Origin: Stutzerimonas kunmingensis | GTDB lineage: Bacteria; Pseudomonadota; Gammaproteobacteria; Pseudomonadales; Pseudomonadaceae | Direction: 5' to 3' | Assembly (NCBI RefSeq): GCF_021432085.1 | Contig: NZ_CP090366.1 | Span: forward strand, 1-64,000 | Length of the DNA: 64,000 nt | Part shown: positions 36,354 to 49,052 of the stretch, in pieces | How positions within the stretch are numbered: position 1 is the first letter of the stretch | Layout: each line of letters begins with the position of its first letter | The notes under the pieces: generated by a model | Told to the model about the DNA's origin: nothing | What the model saw: the letters and a program-made list of their open reading frames with translations, nothing else | The model's database searches: none | Position numbers and translations under genes: made by a program

Positions 36354-38423
36354 ATGAGCACCCCAGACGATAGCTATATCCAGTGGCTGGTGGACCAGTC
36401 CATGTTGCACGCGGCGCGCGAGCGGTCGCGCCTCTACGCCGGTCAGGCGCGGCTCTGGCAGCGGCCCTACGCCCAGGCGCGGCCGCGCGATGCCAGCGCC
36501 ATCGGCTCGGTGTGGTTCACCGCCTATCCGGCAGCCATCATCACCCCCGAGGGCAGCTCGGTGCTCGAAGCGCTGGGTGACGATCGCCTGTGGAGCGCGC
36601 TCTCCGAGCTGGGTGTGCAGGGCATCCACAACGGCCCGATGAAGCGTTCCGGGGGCCTGCGCGGTCGCGAATTCACGCCGACCATCGATGGCAACTTCGA
36701 CCGCATCAGCTTCGATATCGACCCGAAGCTGGGCACCGAAGAGCAGATGCTGCAGCTCAGCCGGGTCGCCGCCGCGCACAACGCCATCGTCATCGACGAC
36801 ATCGTCCCGGCGCACACCGGCAAGGGCGCCGACTTCCGCCTCGCGGAAATGGCCTACGGGGACTACCCGGGGCTGTACCACATGGTGGAGATCCGCGAGG
36901 AGGACTGGGAATTGCTGCCCGAGGTGCCGCCGGGACGCGATTCGGTCAATCTCGAACCGCCGGTCGTTGATCGCCTGCATGAAAAGCACTACATCGTCGG
37001 CCAGCTGCAGCGGGTGATCTTCTTCGAGCCCGGCATCAAGGACACCGACTGGAGCGCCACCGGGGAAGTCACCGGGGTCGACGGCAAGGTCAGGCGCTGG
37101 GTCTACCTGCACTACTTCAAGGAAGGCCAGCCCTCGCTGAACTGGCTCGATCCGACCTTCGCCGCCCAGCAGCTGATCATCGGCGATGCCCTGCATGCCA
37201 TTGATGTGGCCGGCGCCCGCATGCTGCGCCTGGATGCCAACGGCTTTCTCGGTGTCGAGCGAAGGGCCGAGGGCACCGCCTGGTCCGAGGGCCATCCGCT
37301 CTCGGTCACCGGCAACCAGCTGCTCGCTGGCGCGATTCGCAAGGCCGGTGGCTTCAGCTTCCAGGAGCTGAACCTGACCATCGACGACATTGCCGCCATG
37401 TCCCACGGCGGCGCCGACCTGTCCTACGACTTCATCACCCGTCCGGCCTACCATCACGCGCTGGTGACCGGCGACACCGAGTTCCTGCGCATGATGCTGC
37501 GTGAGGTGCACGCCTTCGGCATCGACCCGGCCTCGCTGATCCATGCGCTGCAGAACCACGACGAGCTGACCCTGGAGCTGGTGCATTTCTGGACCCTGCA
37601 CGCCTACGACCACTACCACTACAAGGGCCAGACGCTGCCCGGCGGGCATCTGCGCGAGCTGATCCGTGAGGAGCTGTACGAACGGCTGACCGGCGAGCAT
37701 GCGCCCTACAACCTCAAGTTCGTCACCAACGGCGTGGCCTGCACCACCGCCAGCGTGATCGCGGCAGCGCTGAACATTCGCGATCTGGACGCCATCGGCC
37801 CGGCTGAAGTGGAGCAGATCCAGCGCCTGCATATCCTGCTGGTGATGTTCAATGCCATGCAGCCCGGCGTGTTCGCCCTATCCGGCTGGGATCTGGTCGG
37901 CGCCCTGCCGCTGGCGCCGGAGCAGGTCGAGCACCTGATGGGCGACGGCGACACGCGCTGGATCAACCGTGGCGGCTATGACCTGGCGGACCTCGCACCC
38001 GAGGCGTCGACGTCCGCCGAAGGTTTGCCGAAAGCCCGCGCCTTGTACGGCAGCCTGGCCGAGCAGCTGCAGCACGGCGGCTCTTTCGCCTGCCAGCTCA
38101 AACGCATCCTCAGCGTGCGTCAGGCCTACGACATCGCCGCGAGCAAGCAGATCCTGATTCCCGATGTGCAGGCGCCGGGGCTGCTGATCATGGTTCACGA
38201 GCTGCCGGCCGGCAAAGGCGTACAAATCACCGCACTGAACTTCAGCGCCGAGACCATCAGCGAAACCGTCTGCCTGCCCGGCGTAGCGCCCGGCCCGGTG
38301 GTGGACATCATCCACGAGCGCGTGGAAGGCGACCTCACCGAGAACTGCGAGCTGACCTTCAACCTCGACCCCTACGAAGGCCTGGCCCTGCGCGTGGTGA
38401 GCGCGGCATCGCCGGTGATCTGA
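36354..38423 (+). CDS. treS: trehalose synthase (maltose alpha-D-glucosyltransferase), GH13 family
   Basis: Large 689-residue alpha-amylase-superfamily enzyme. GH13 features include the region [17 protein letters not shown], the nucleophile region [11 protein letters not shown] and the late-motif NHDE ([11 protein letters not shown]). A maltose-to-trehalose isomerase of about this size is known from P. stutzeri, which is the basis for the name. It lacks the C-terminal maltokinase found in some TreS fusions and is not flanked by glgE or treYZ. A glucosyltransferase acting on another alpha-glucan cannot be excluded from sequence alone. Confidence 0.82.
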   Translation: MSTPDDSYIQWLVDQSMLHAARERSRLYAGQARLWQRPYAQARPRDASAIGSVWFTAYPAAIITPEGSSVLEALGDDRLWSALSELGVQGIHNGPMKRSGGLRGREFTPTIDGNFDRISFDIDPKLGTEEQMLQLSRVAAAHNAIVIDDIVPAHTGKGADFRLAEMAYGDYPGLYHMVEIREEDWELLPEVPPGRDSVNLEPPVVDRLHEKHYIVGQLQRVIFFEPGIKDTDWSATGEVTGVDGKVRRWVYLHYFKEGQPSLNWLDPTFAAQQLIIGDALHAIDVAGARMLRLDANGFLGVERRAEGTAWSEGHPLSVTGNQLLAGAIRKAGGFSFQELNLTIDDIAAMSHGGADLSYDFITRPAYHHALVTGDTEFLRMMLREVHAFGIDPASLIHALQNHDELTLELVHFWTLHAYDHYHYKGQTLPGGHLRELIREELYERLTGEHAPYNLKFVTNGVACTTASVIAAALNIRDLDAIGPAEVEQIQRLHILLVMFNAMQPGVFALSGWDLVGALPLAPEQVEHLMGDGDTRWINRGGYDLADLAPEASTSAEGLPKARALYGSLAEQLQHGGSFACQLKRILSVRQAYDIAASKQILIPDVQAPGLLIMVHELPAGKGVQITALNFSAETISETVCLPGVAPGPVVDIIHERVEGDLTENCELTFNLDPYEGLALRVVSAASPVI

Positions 38424-38502
38424 AGGCCCTCTTCGCGAGCCCCGGGCGCACGGCTATAGTGCGCACCGGCCCGGGGCTCGCCCTCGCCTTCGAGGACTTC
38501 GC

Positions 38503-39108
38503 GTGTCGTTCACCCCGCTTCTTCGCCGCCTTTCCCTGCTGCTCGCCTGCATGGCATGGGCCGGCGCTCCGGCTCTTGCACAGACGGCCTGCCCGCCTGG
38601 CCAACAGCCAATCTGCCTGAGCGGCAGCTGCCTCTGCGTGCCCGGCTCGGCCAGCGATACCCAGGCCGTCTACGACCGTGTGCAGCGCATGGCCGCGCTG
38701 GCGCTGCAGAACTGGATTCAGCAATCGCGGGATCGCCTGATGGCCAGCGACGTCGAGCCGATGCCGCTGCATATCCGTTCGCAGCTCGAACCGTTCTTCG
38801 ATCTCGCCGTGCTGGAAAGCGCGCACTACCGCGTCGGCGACGAAGTGGCGCTGAATGCCGGCAACACCCTGCTGCGCAATCCGGACGTCAACGCCGTGAC
38901 CCTGATCGACGTCATCGTCTTCCGCCACGCCAGCGATGCGCAGGACAACGTCGCGCTCTGGGCCCATGAGCTGAAGCACGTCGAACAGTATCTGGATTGG
39001 GGCGTCGCCGAGTTCGCCCGACGCTACACGCTGGATCATCGCGCCGTGGAACAGCCGGCCTATGCGCTGGAAATCGAGGTGGAAAAGGCGCTGGATGCGC
39101 GACCCTGA
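38503..39108 (+). CDS. exported DUF4157-like protein with HExxH motif
   Basis: 201-residue protein with a signal peptide (about 1-27, ending ALAQ), a small Cys cluster (ACPPGQQPICLSGSCLC, four cysteines that could form disulfides), and a C-terminal domain with HELKHVEQY, a zinc-metallopeptidase-like HExxH. This resembles DUF4157. It starts with GTG after GAGGA. No propeptide or third metal ligand was identified, so protease activity is uncertain. Confidence 0.72.
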   Translation: MSFTPLLRRLSLLLACMAWAGAPALAQTACPPGQQPICLSGSCLCVPGSASDTQAVYDRVQRMAALALQNWIQQSRDRLMASDVEPMPLHIRSQLEPFFDLAVLESAHYRVGDEVALNAGNTLLRNPDVNAVTLIDVIVFRHASDAQDNVALWAHELKHVEQYLDWGVAEFARRYTLDHRAVEQPAYALEIEVEKALDARP

Positions 39109-39213
39109 GCGGTCGCTCGCGTCGCAGCGGATGCTCGGCGCCCGGTTTCAGCGGATCGCATCGGCCGCGGCGCAGTCAGATGCCAGACAGCACCCGCCAA
39201 CAGGAGCCGCGGC

Positions 39214-39399
39214 ATGAGCGTGAGCCTGACCAAGCTCGAAGGCGACGACATCCCCGAACATCTGCGCCACCCGGATATCGCCAGGGTCTATCGGGTCACC
39301 GATGTCCATGGCAACAGCCGTTACCTGACCGACGCTGTCGAAGCCGCGCAGCTGGCGGTCAGCATCAGTGACCGCCAGCAGCTGGAGCCCGACGCCTGA
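39214..39399 (+). CDS. small conserved hypothetical protein
   Basis: 61 residues, soluble, no signal peptide, beginning MSVSLTKLEGDDIPEHLRHPDIARVYR. GGAG sits ahead of the ATG. Codon use looks like its neighbours and it fills a gap between the DUF4157-like gene and pgm. I do not recognise the family. Confidence 0.6.
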   Translation: MSVSLTKLEGDDIPEHLRHPDIARVYRVTDVHGNSRYLTDAVEAAQLAVSISDRQQLEPDA

Positions 39400-39415
39400 G
39401 GCCGGGCCCTGTTTC

Positions 39416-41080
<1,665 letters not shown>

Positions 41081-41339
41081 CGGTCAGTCCTGTGCGAAAA
41101 GGCGGTACGCCGGCCCAGGCGGGCGTGGCGCGAAGCGAATGAAACGCCAGTCGGCGCCATTTATCCAGAGCTTCGACCGCATCAGCGCCGGCGGTTCCAT
41201 GCGCGATGTTATCCAGCCTGCGACGCCACGGCGCAACCAGGGCCATGCGCGCTCGTCGCCCCGCCGGAACCTCCGCCACAGCCCCCTTTCCACTGCTTAG
41301 CGGCTCGCGTTCGCGAGCCCGTGACCAGGAGGTTGTCAC

Positions 41340-41537
41340 ATGAACGTCGACGAACGAATCCGCCAGCGCGCCTATGAAATCTGGCAAGCCGAAGGCCAGC
41401 CGGAAGGCAAGGAAAGCGAGCATTGGCAACAGGCCCGCGAGGAAATCGAACCCTTCTACAAGGAAGGCGACGCCGAGGCCGGCAGTGTGGAAAGCAGTGT
41501 GGCGATACCCGTGCCAAAATCGGACAACATGCATTAA
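41340..41537 (+). CDS. DUF2934 family protein
   Basis: 65-residue hydrophilic protein with RIRQRAYEIWQAEGQPEGKESEHWQQA, the DUF2934 signature. GGAGG lies ahead of the ATG. The family has no known function and is common in proteobacteria as a lone gene or fused to other regions. A 259-bp gap separates it from the divergent pgm. Confidence 0.85.
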   Translation: MNVDERIRQRAYEIWQAEGQPEGKESEHWQQAREEIEPFYKEGDAEAGSVESSVAIPVPKSDNMH

Positions 41538-41721
41538 CCACGCAGGCAGGGCGGCGAAGGCGCAGCAGGCGTCGTCCCGCCCGAATCTGCTGCCACGTTC
41601 TCACCCTTCCCATCCTCTGCCCCGGCGCGCTGGAGCCTGCCGCTGCGCGCTGCTAGAGTGCCGCCGCTTGCCAACCACCGGCTGACAGGACGTCTGCCCA
41701 GCCACCGCACAGGATGCCTCC

Positions 41722-43203
41722 ATGAAAAAGCTCGCACTCGCCGTTGCCGTACCTCTGGCCCTCTTCGGCGCCGCCACCTTCTACACCAGCACCCAGGTCG
41801 AATCGACCGCCCGTGATGCCGTCGACCAGGCCAACCTCAAGCTGCGCGAGATGGGCGTCGGCGCCGGTGCCGAGGTCGGCCTCACCCTGCTCAGCTTCGA
41901 ACGCGGCCTGCTCTCCAGCACCGCGCATTACCAGATCGACATCGAAGTGGCGGACGACGAAGGCAACACCGAACACTACGCCCTGCTGCTGCAGGATCGC
42001 CTCGAGCACGGTCCCTTCCCCATGTCGCGCCTGACCCGTGGTCAGCTGATGCCGGTCGCCGCGCAAAGCCATTTCGAACTCGAACGCACGCCGCTGACGC
42101 AAAAGCTGTTCGACGCTGCCGCCGGCGAAGTGCCGCTGGTGGGTGACGTGACCATCGGCTACGACGGCGGCCAGGCCGGCGACCTGCGCACCGCCGCGCT
42201 GAACATCAAGGACGAAGACGGCAGCGTGCGCATCGCACCGGCCAACCTCAACTTCGAGGCGAACAAGGCCGGCAGCGACGTACGCATGGACGGTGAACTG
42301 GCGGAAGTCGACATCGACCTGCAGCGCAGCGACAGCGGCCAGCCGGTACAGGTGAGCCTGCGTGGCATCGGCCTGAGCGCCGACAAGCAGGACTATGACG
42401 CGGGCTTCGGCTTCGGCCCGTCCGCCATCACCCTGGAACGCATGGAGATCAAGGCCGGCGACGAACCTGCCGTGGTCATCCAGCAGGCCTCCGTCGAGGA
42501 GTCGCTGAGCCGCGGCAGCCGTGGCCTCGACCAGACCATCGCCTACCGCATCGGCGAGGTCAGCGCCAAAGGCCAGACTTTGCGCAACCTCGCCCTCGCC
42601 TTCAGCCTGCGCAACCTCGAGGAAAGCAGCCTCAAGGCGCTGGTCGCGAGCTACAAGGAAATTCTCGACAGCAGCGCCACCCCGCAGGAATCTTTCGCCG
42701 GCATGACCGCCGCCCAGCAGCAGGAGCTGCAGGCGCATGGCCTGCAGCTGCTGGAACACAAACCCACCCTGGCCCTCGACGAGTTCGGCTTCGAAACCGC
42801 TCACGGCTCGGCTCGCCTGTCCGTCGTGCTCGACCTGCAATCGCCGAGCGCAGACGCCTTCACCCCGGACGCGATGATCACCAGCATGCTCGCCTCGCTC
42901 AAGGCCGACGCCGGTATCGACAAGAACCTGGTGCGCGACATCGCCGGGCTGGTCGCGCAGAACAACCAGCCTGACGGCCAGCTCGACCCGGCGGCACTGC
43001 AGCAGGAAAGCGATGCCGCCACCGAGCTGTTCAGCGGCATGGCGCTGGACACCGGCTGGTCGCGCCTGGAAGGCGAACGCCTGGTCAGCTCGCTGCACTA
43101 CGCCGACAACCGGGTGACCTTCAATGGCCGGGAAATGAGCGTGCAGGAGTTCATCGGCTTCGCCTTCGGCTCGGCACAGAGCGCCGGCCTGCTCGGCCAG
43201 TAA
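41722..43203 (+). CDS. YdgA family (DUF945) protein
   Basis: 493-residue exported protein with a single N-terminal membrane helix or signal anchor (about 3-22) and a long periplasmic domain matching the YdgA/DUF945 family, rich in beta structure. E. coli YdgA is about the same length and its function is unknown. The gene stands alone; no operon partner is seen. Confidence 0.85.
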   Translation: MKKLALAVAVPLALFGAATFYTSTQVESTARDAVDQANLKLREMGVGAGAEVGLTLLSFERGLLSSTAHYQIDIEVADDEGNTEHYALLLQDRLEHGPFPMSRLTRGQLMPVAAQSHFELERTPLTQKLFDAAAGEVPLVGDVTIGYDGGQAGDLRTAALNIKDEDGSVRIAPANLNFEANKAGSDVRMDGELAEVDIDLQRSDSGQPVQVSLRGIGLSADKQDYDAGFGFGPSAITLERMEIKAGDEPAVVIQQASVEESLSRGSRGLDQTIAYRIGEVSAKGQTLRNLALAFSLRNLEESSLKALVASYKEILDSSATPQESFAGMTAAQQQELQAHGLQLLEHKPTLALDEFGFETAHGSARLSVVLDLQSPSADAFTPDAMITSMLASLKADAGIDKNLVRDIAGLVAQNNQPDGQLDPAALQQESDAATELFSGMALDTGWSRLEGERLVSSLHYADNRVTFNGREMSVQEFIGFAFGSAQSAGLLGQ

Positions 43204-43630
43204 GCGCCAGCCTGCGGATGCGTCCGCAGTAACAGAAATACCCCGCGGCCCTGTTCAGCACCTCGCTGGGCAGGGCCGTCTGGTTCTGGGCCGGCTGCGG
43301 CCAGCCCGACCCGCTTCATCATCCTGAACCGCCCTTCCCCAGCCGGCCATGCGACCGCGATCCGCGCGACCGCTGCCTGCATCGCATGCCACCCGCCCGT
43401 CTGCGCGAATGACCCACGCGTCGGTCGTATTCGCCTGCGCTCCGTCAGGTGGCTGGAACCATCATCGCCCTCGCCGCCTCTGCTGAATATGACAGATGCG
43501 CCCGGTGGAGCCGGGACTTGGCCGATTCCGGCCTGACGCAGCGAGAAGCACACGCTCATTCAAACCATGCAGACCCCGGCCGGCGGCAAACCACCCTGCC
43601 GGGGATTCATTCAAAGGGCCCGTTTGTCCG
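43204..43630. other. intergenic region upstream of the sensor kinase
   Basis: 427 bp without a convincing gene. An inverted repeat CGGCCCTG / CAGGGCCG with a long loop lies just after the YdgA gene and has no T-run. Open frames on the minus strand here have no ribosome site or family features. The sensor kinase promoter should lie in the right half. Confidence 0.5.
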
Positions 43631-45673
<2,043 letters not shown>

Positions 45674-45684
45674 GGCGTGGCCGG

Positions 45685-46572
45685 CTACGCGCCCAGGCGC
45701 TCGCTGAGAAAGTCGATAAAGCAGGCGATGCGCGAGGCCAGCGCGCTGTTGCGGTAGTACACCGCGTTGATCGGCTGGCGCACGTCGACGCGCTGCGCCG
45801 CCAGCACCTCCACCAGCTCGCCGCGCTGGCGATCCTTCTCGGTCATGAAGTCGGACAGGCACACCAGCCCCTCGCCGGCCAGCGCCAGTTCACGCGCCGT
45901 ATCGCCGCTGGAGACACGCAGCGCCGGGGTGATCCGCCAGCTCTCCCCCAGCGCATGGCACAGCGGCCAGTCGTTGAGCCGATCAGGCTCGGTAAAGCCG
46001 ATCAGGCTGTGCGCGGCCAGCGCCTCGACGCTCTCTGGCACGCCATGCCGCTGCAGATAGGCCGGGCTCGCCAGCACCCGGCGCATGGTGTGGCACAGCG
46101 GCCGTGCATGCAGGCTGGAATCCGGCAGCGGGCCAATGCGGATGGCCAGGTCGGTACGCCGCTCCAGCAGGTCGATGATGCGGTCGTCGCTGTACAGCTC
46201 CAGCTCGATCTGCGGGTAGCGCGCGCGAAAGTCGCCGATCAGCGGTGCGATCACATGCAGCATGAACGGTGAAGCGGTGTTGACCCGCAGACGCCCCGCC
46301 GGTGTCTGCCGCCGCAGCGCCATCTGCTCCTCGGCCTCCTCCACGCTGGCCAGAATGCGCCGCGCCTGCGCCAGGAACACCTCGCCCTCCTCGGTCAGCT
46401 CGAGGCGCCGTGTGGTGCGGCGCAACAGCGTCACCGCCAGCTTCTCTTCCAGCCGACTCAACGCCCGGCTGACGCCCGAGGCGGTCTGTTCCAGCTGCAC
46501 GGCGGCGGCGCTGATCGAGCCACTGTCGACCACGCTGACAAAGGCGAGCATTTCGTCGAGGTTGGTTTTCAT
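45685..46572 (-). CDS. LysR family transcriptional regulator
   Basis: 295-residue regulator with an N-terminal winged HTH (about 1-60: MLAFVSVVDSGSISAAA, then SGVSRALSRLEEKLAVTLLRRTTR) and a periplasmic-binding-like effector domain. ATG at 46572 starts the HTH directly; the longer frame upstream adds an arginine-rich stretch. Most similar in look to the AaeR/DmlR group. No divergent target gene is adjacent: the upstream neighbour is the DUF421 gene in the same orientation. Confidence 0.92.
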   Translation of the reverse strand: MKTNLDEMLAFVSVVDSGSISAAAVQLEQTASGVSRALSRLEEKLAVTLLRRTTRRLELTEEGEVFLAQARRILASVEEAEEQMALRRQTPAGRLRVNTASPFMLHVIAPLIGDFRARYPQIELELYSDDRIIDLLERRTDLAIRIGPLPDSSLHARPLCHTMRRVLASPAYLQRHGVPESVEALAAHSLIGFTEPDRLNDWPLCHALGESWRITPALRVSSGDTARELALAGEGLVCLSDFMTEKDRQRGELVEVLAAQRVDVRQPINAVYYRNSALASRIACFIDFLSERLGA

Positions 46573-46703
46573 CGGTGAGGTCGCATCGAAGGGGTGGCGG
46601 AAAGCAACGAGTCTGGCGGCACCACCGCGTGGCGGCAGCCGAACCTGCGCGGCCGCCCGGCGGCAGGCGCGTCGATCAGCCGCCGGCGAAAGGTGCCACG
46701 GCC

Positions 46704-47243
46704 TCAAACGCCCTTTTCATTCGGCCCCGGCACATTCACCCCGTCCAGCGTGGAACGGCTGTCGCCAGCGCCATCGGTGATCACGCTGAAACTGCCATCG
46801 GTCTCCAGCACCACCGCCTCGATGCCATCCAGCGCGGCCAGCCCCCGACTGCGCGCGGCGGCCCGCACCTCATCCTCGGTCACCCGCGCCACACGGATGG
46901 CATCGCCGAGAAAACGCCCGCGAAAGAACAGTAACGCCGGCTCGCCCGTCACCGTACGCCGCACCCATGCCACCCGCACGCTGGACCAGGTGACGGTGTA
47001 CTGCAGCCCGATCAACAGCGCCAAGGCCAGCACCCCCTCGGCCAGCGACACATCACGATTGAGCAGAATCGTCGCGAAGGTCGAACCCAGCGCCACCGTC
47101 ACCACCAGATCGAACGCATTCATCTTCGACAACGTCCGCCGCCCCGACAGACGCAACAACAGCATCAGGCTGATATAGGCCAGCACGCCCACCACCAGCG
47201 TGCGTATCAATGTCATTCCGCTACTGAAAAACATGCCTTCCAC
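46704..47243 (-). CDS. DUF421 (YetF-like) membrane protein
   Basis: 179-residue protein with about three N-terminal transmembrane helices (LIRTLVVGVLAYISLMLLL, then two more to about residue 85) and a soluble C-terminal domain containing the DUF421 zone (RGRFLGDAIRVARVTEDEVRAAARSRG). I choose GTG at 47243, with GGAGG five bases ahead; ATG at 47234 and GTG at 47249 are in-frame alternatives. Function of the family is unknown. It is the last core-like gene before the cassette island. Confidence 0.85.
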   Translation of the reverse strand: MEGMFFSSGMTLIRTLVVGVLAYISLMLLLRLSGRRTLSKMNAFDLVVTVALGSTFATILLNRDVSLAEGVLALALLIGLQYTVTWSSVRVAWVRRTVTGEPALLFFRGRFLGDAIRVARVTEDEVRAAARSRGLAALDGIEAVVLETDGSFSVITDGAGDSRSTLDGVNVPGPNEKGV

Positions 47244-47640
47244 AATCACCTCCGCAACCGAGCCATGCAGGGGTGGACAGGGAAGGCGGGCGGAAAGTGC
47301 ACACGGCGCGAGTGACCGCGTGTTAGGCGACAGTGTGAAAACCGAGGATTAATCCATCGTCTGCTTTACCCATACGGAAGCAGTGGCTAATGTGCCATCA
47401 CGCGCAGCAACTGCGATTTGTTCGTGGTTCCGCTGTGACATTACGAGCTACTCCGGCCCATTTGCGCTCGCGGCTCCATCATAAGGGCCAGCCCCCGAGC
47501 GAAAGCGTTGGCGCATAAAAAGCAATATGGGCGCTGATATCCCTGTATTGCCCGAGCGAGAGCAGATCTGTGCGAAACGAAGAGAATGTTATACACCACG
47601 CCCGTTCGGCGTGTTATGCACCAATTGGTTTCTAATTATA
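47244..47640. other. left flank of the cassette array, no gene assigned
   Basis: About 400 bp between the DUF421 gene and the first cassette. Composition shifts from GC-rich to mixed. It holds an isolated GTTAGGC (47322-47328), a hairpin CACGCC/GGCGTG near 47600 and a 30-codon minus-strand frame (47349-47441) of unknown meaning. No integrase frame is seen on either strand. TATAGT at 47637-47642 could be a -10 box for the TIR gene, but no good -35 accompanies it. Confidence 0.5.
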
Positions 47641-47677
47641 GTTAGTTTCCCAAGCACACTCTAAGGCCCGAACAAAC

Positions 47678-48532
47678 ATGAAAGTATTTATTAGCTGGTC
47701 AGGCGACACTAGTAAAAAAGTAGCCGAGGCTATTCGAGGTTGGCTGCCAACTGTTTTACAAACAGTAAAACCATACTTCACCCCAAGTGATATTGAAAAG
47801 GGCACGCGATGGTCATCAGATATCGCAAGAGAGCTAGATGATTCAACGGCAGGAATATTCTGCGTAACGAGCGATAACATAAACAGTCAATGGCTCATGT
47901 TTGAGGCAGGCGCCATTTCCAAAAAAGTAGATCAATCTCTTGTATGCCCAATACTTGTCGGAATTGAAAATTCAGATATAAACGGTCCCCTGACGCAATT
48001 TCAGACCACCCTTTTTGAGAAAGCTGATTTTAAAAGGCTTGTATCCGATCTAAATAAAGCAAACAAATCGAACACTCTAGAAGAGAGTGTACTCCATACG
48101 GTTTTTGAAAAGTTTTGGCCTGAATTAGAAAGCAAAATCAATAGCATCATTGAATCCAGCAACTTAGGAGAAGCCAGCTCAAGCGATTTACGTTCAGACC
48201 GAGAAATTCTTGAAGAGGTTCTTGATCTTGCTAGAGCGTTAGCAATCCAAAAATCAGGTGGATTCAAGGCTCACAAAGAATTAAACCAGTTGATATCAGA
48301 TTTCCTTACGGCCTTTGATGTTATTTTCAATATTGACTGGGAGCACACAAAAATGTGCTTAGAAGACAGCCAGCATTTCATTAGCCCGACAGGTACATTT
48401 GTCGAACCCAGGGTTGATGATGAGAGTAACAATTGGGGAAATAGGCCTTTTCTCCTAGAGACATATCGAAAGCTAGTAAATTATATTGACGCTAACAACA
48501 TCGATATTCAAACAAGCTATCGCGGAAACTAA
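47678..48532 (+). CDS. TIR domain protein (integron cassette 1)
   Basis: 284-residue soluble protein. Residues 1-140 form a TIR-like domain: MKVFISWSGDTSKKVAEAI, a DIEKGTRWSSDIARELD segment, and SQWLMFEAGAIS. W72 and E76 fit the WxxxE pattern that contains the catalytic glutamate of NADase TIRs. Residues 160-284 are an all-helical region I do not recognise. The gene is AT-rich and fills cassette 1 (47642-48596); its stop TAA lies inside the start of attC1. A phage-defence or cell-suicide NADase role is inferred from TIR families, not shown. Confidence 0.87.
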   Translation: MKVFISWSGDTSKKVAEAIRGWLPTVLQTVKPYFTPSDIEKGTRWSSDIARELDDSTAGIFCVTSDNINSQWLMFEAGAISKKVDQSLVCPILVGIENSDINGPLTQFQTTLFEKADFKRLVSDLNKANKSNTLEESVLHTVFEKFWPELESKINSIIESSNLGEASSSDLRSDREILEEVLDLARALAIQKSGGFKAHKELNQLISDFLTAFDVIFNIDWEHTKMCLEDSQHFISPTGTFVEPRVDDESNNWGNRPFLLETYRKLVNYIDANNIDIQTSYRGN

Positions 48533-48602
48533 CAAGTGGTTCAAATCGTTCGCTTCGCTCACTGGGACGGGCTAAAGCCCGCCCCTTAACCAAACGTTAG
48601 AG
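48527..48602 (+). repeat. attC1, integron recombination site
   Basis: 76-bp imperfect palindrome running from AACTAAC to GTTAGAG with an inner GGGC-TAAA-GCCC stem. AACTAAC is the reverse complement of GTTAGTT at 47641-47647, which marks the left end of the same cassette. Nearly identical to attC3. This is the 76-bp attC class described from P. stutzeri integrons. Confidence 0.9.
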
Positions 48603-48616
48603 CCTAGGTAAATTTC

Positions 48617-48961
48617 ATGCTTTATTCAAACCAAGAAGAAGCTATCGCGGAGAGCTACTTCACGTTTGCAAACGACATTGCGGGAATTCTTGCCGTGACT
48701 CTCGCCGCTACGGCGCTCCAGTTCGAGCATCCGGAACCGTTTGCATGGTTTTTCCTTTTCATAATTGTTCTCTGGGCGTTTAGCAAGGGAGCCGATTACA
48801 GAAGAATTGCAAAAAGGTACGTGGCCAGATTTAAGGGAGTGTTTGGGTATATAGCTTTATTTTGGAAAATTAAGATATTTTTTATCGGCACCATGTGTCT
48901 GACCTATGTTGGAGCCGGAGTTATAACAAAAAACGTAATCTATAAGTTGTCAGGCTTCTAA
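48617..48961 (+). CDS. small membrane protein (integron cassette 2)
   Basis: 114-residue protein with about three hydrophobic segments (roughly 20-36, 42-58 and 86-104) and a basic loop between the second and third (KGADYRRIAKRYVARFKG). No family recognised. The ATG is 20 bp into the cassette with AGGT ahead, and the stop overlaps attC2. Codon use is AT-rich like the other cassettes. Small membrane proteins can be effectors of defence systems, but nothing here shows that. Confidence 0.75.
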   Translation: MLYSNQEEAIAESYFTFANDIAGILAVTLAATALQFEHPEPFAWFFLFIIVLWAFSKGADYRRIAKRYVARFKGVFGYIALFWKIKIFFIGTMCLTYVGAGVITKNVIYKLSGF

Positions 48962-49043
48962 CTATGCCCTCAACACCGTTCGCTTCGCTCACTGGACTCG
49001 CAAAAGCTACGCTTTTGCTCACCCGTTAGCTTAATCGTTAGGC
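48956..49043 (+). repeat. attC2, integron recombination site
   Basis: 88-bp site from TTCTAAC to GTTAGGC. It shares the TTCGCTTCGCTCACTGG segment with the other two sites but has its own inner hairpin (GCAAAAGC / GCTTTTGC). TTCTAAC pairs with the cassette's own start GTTAGAG with one G-T wobble. Confidence 0.88.
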
Positions 49044-49052
49044 AATATCATC

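Noticed and set aside
47613..47619. GTTATGC as the left core site of the array
   Set aside because: GTTAGTT at 47641-47647 is the exact partner of AACTAAC in attC1, so the cassette begins there instead.
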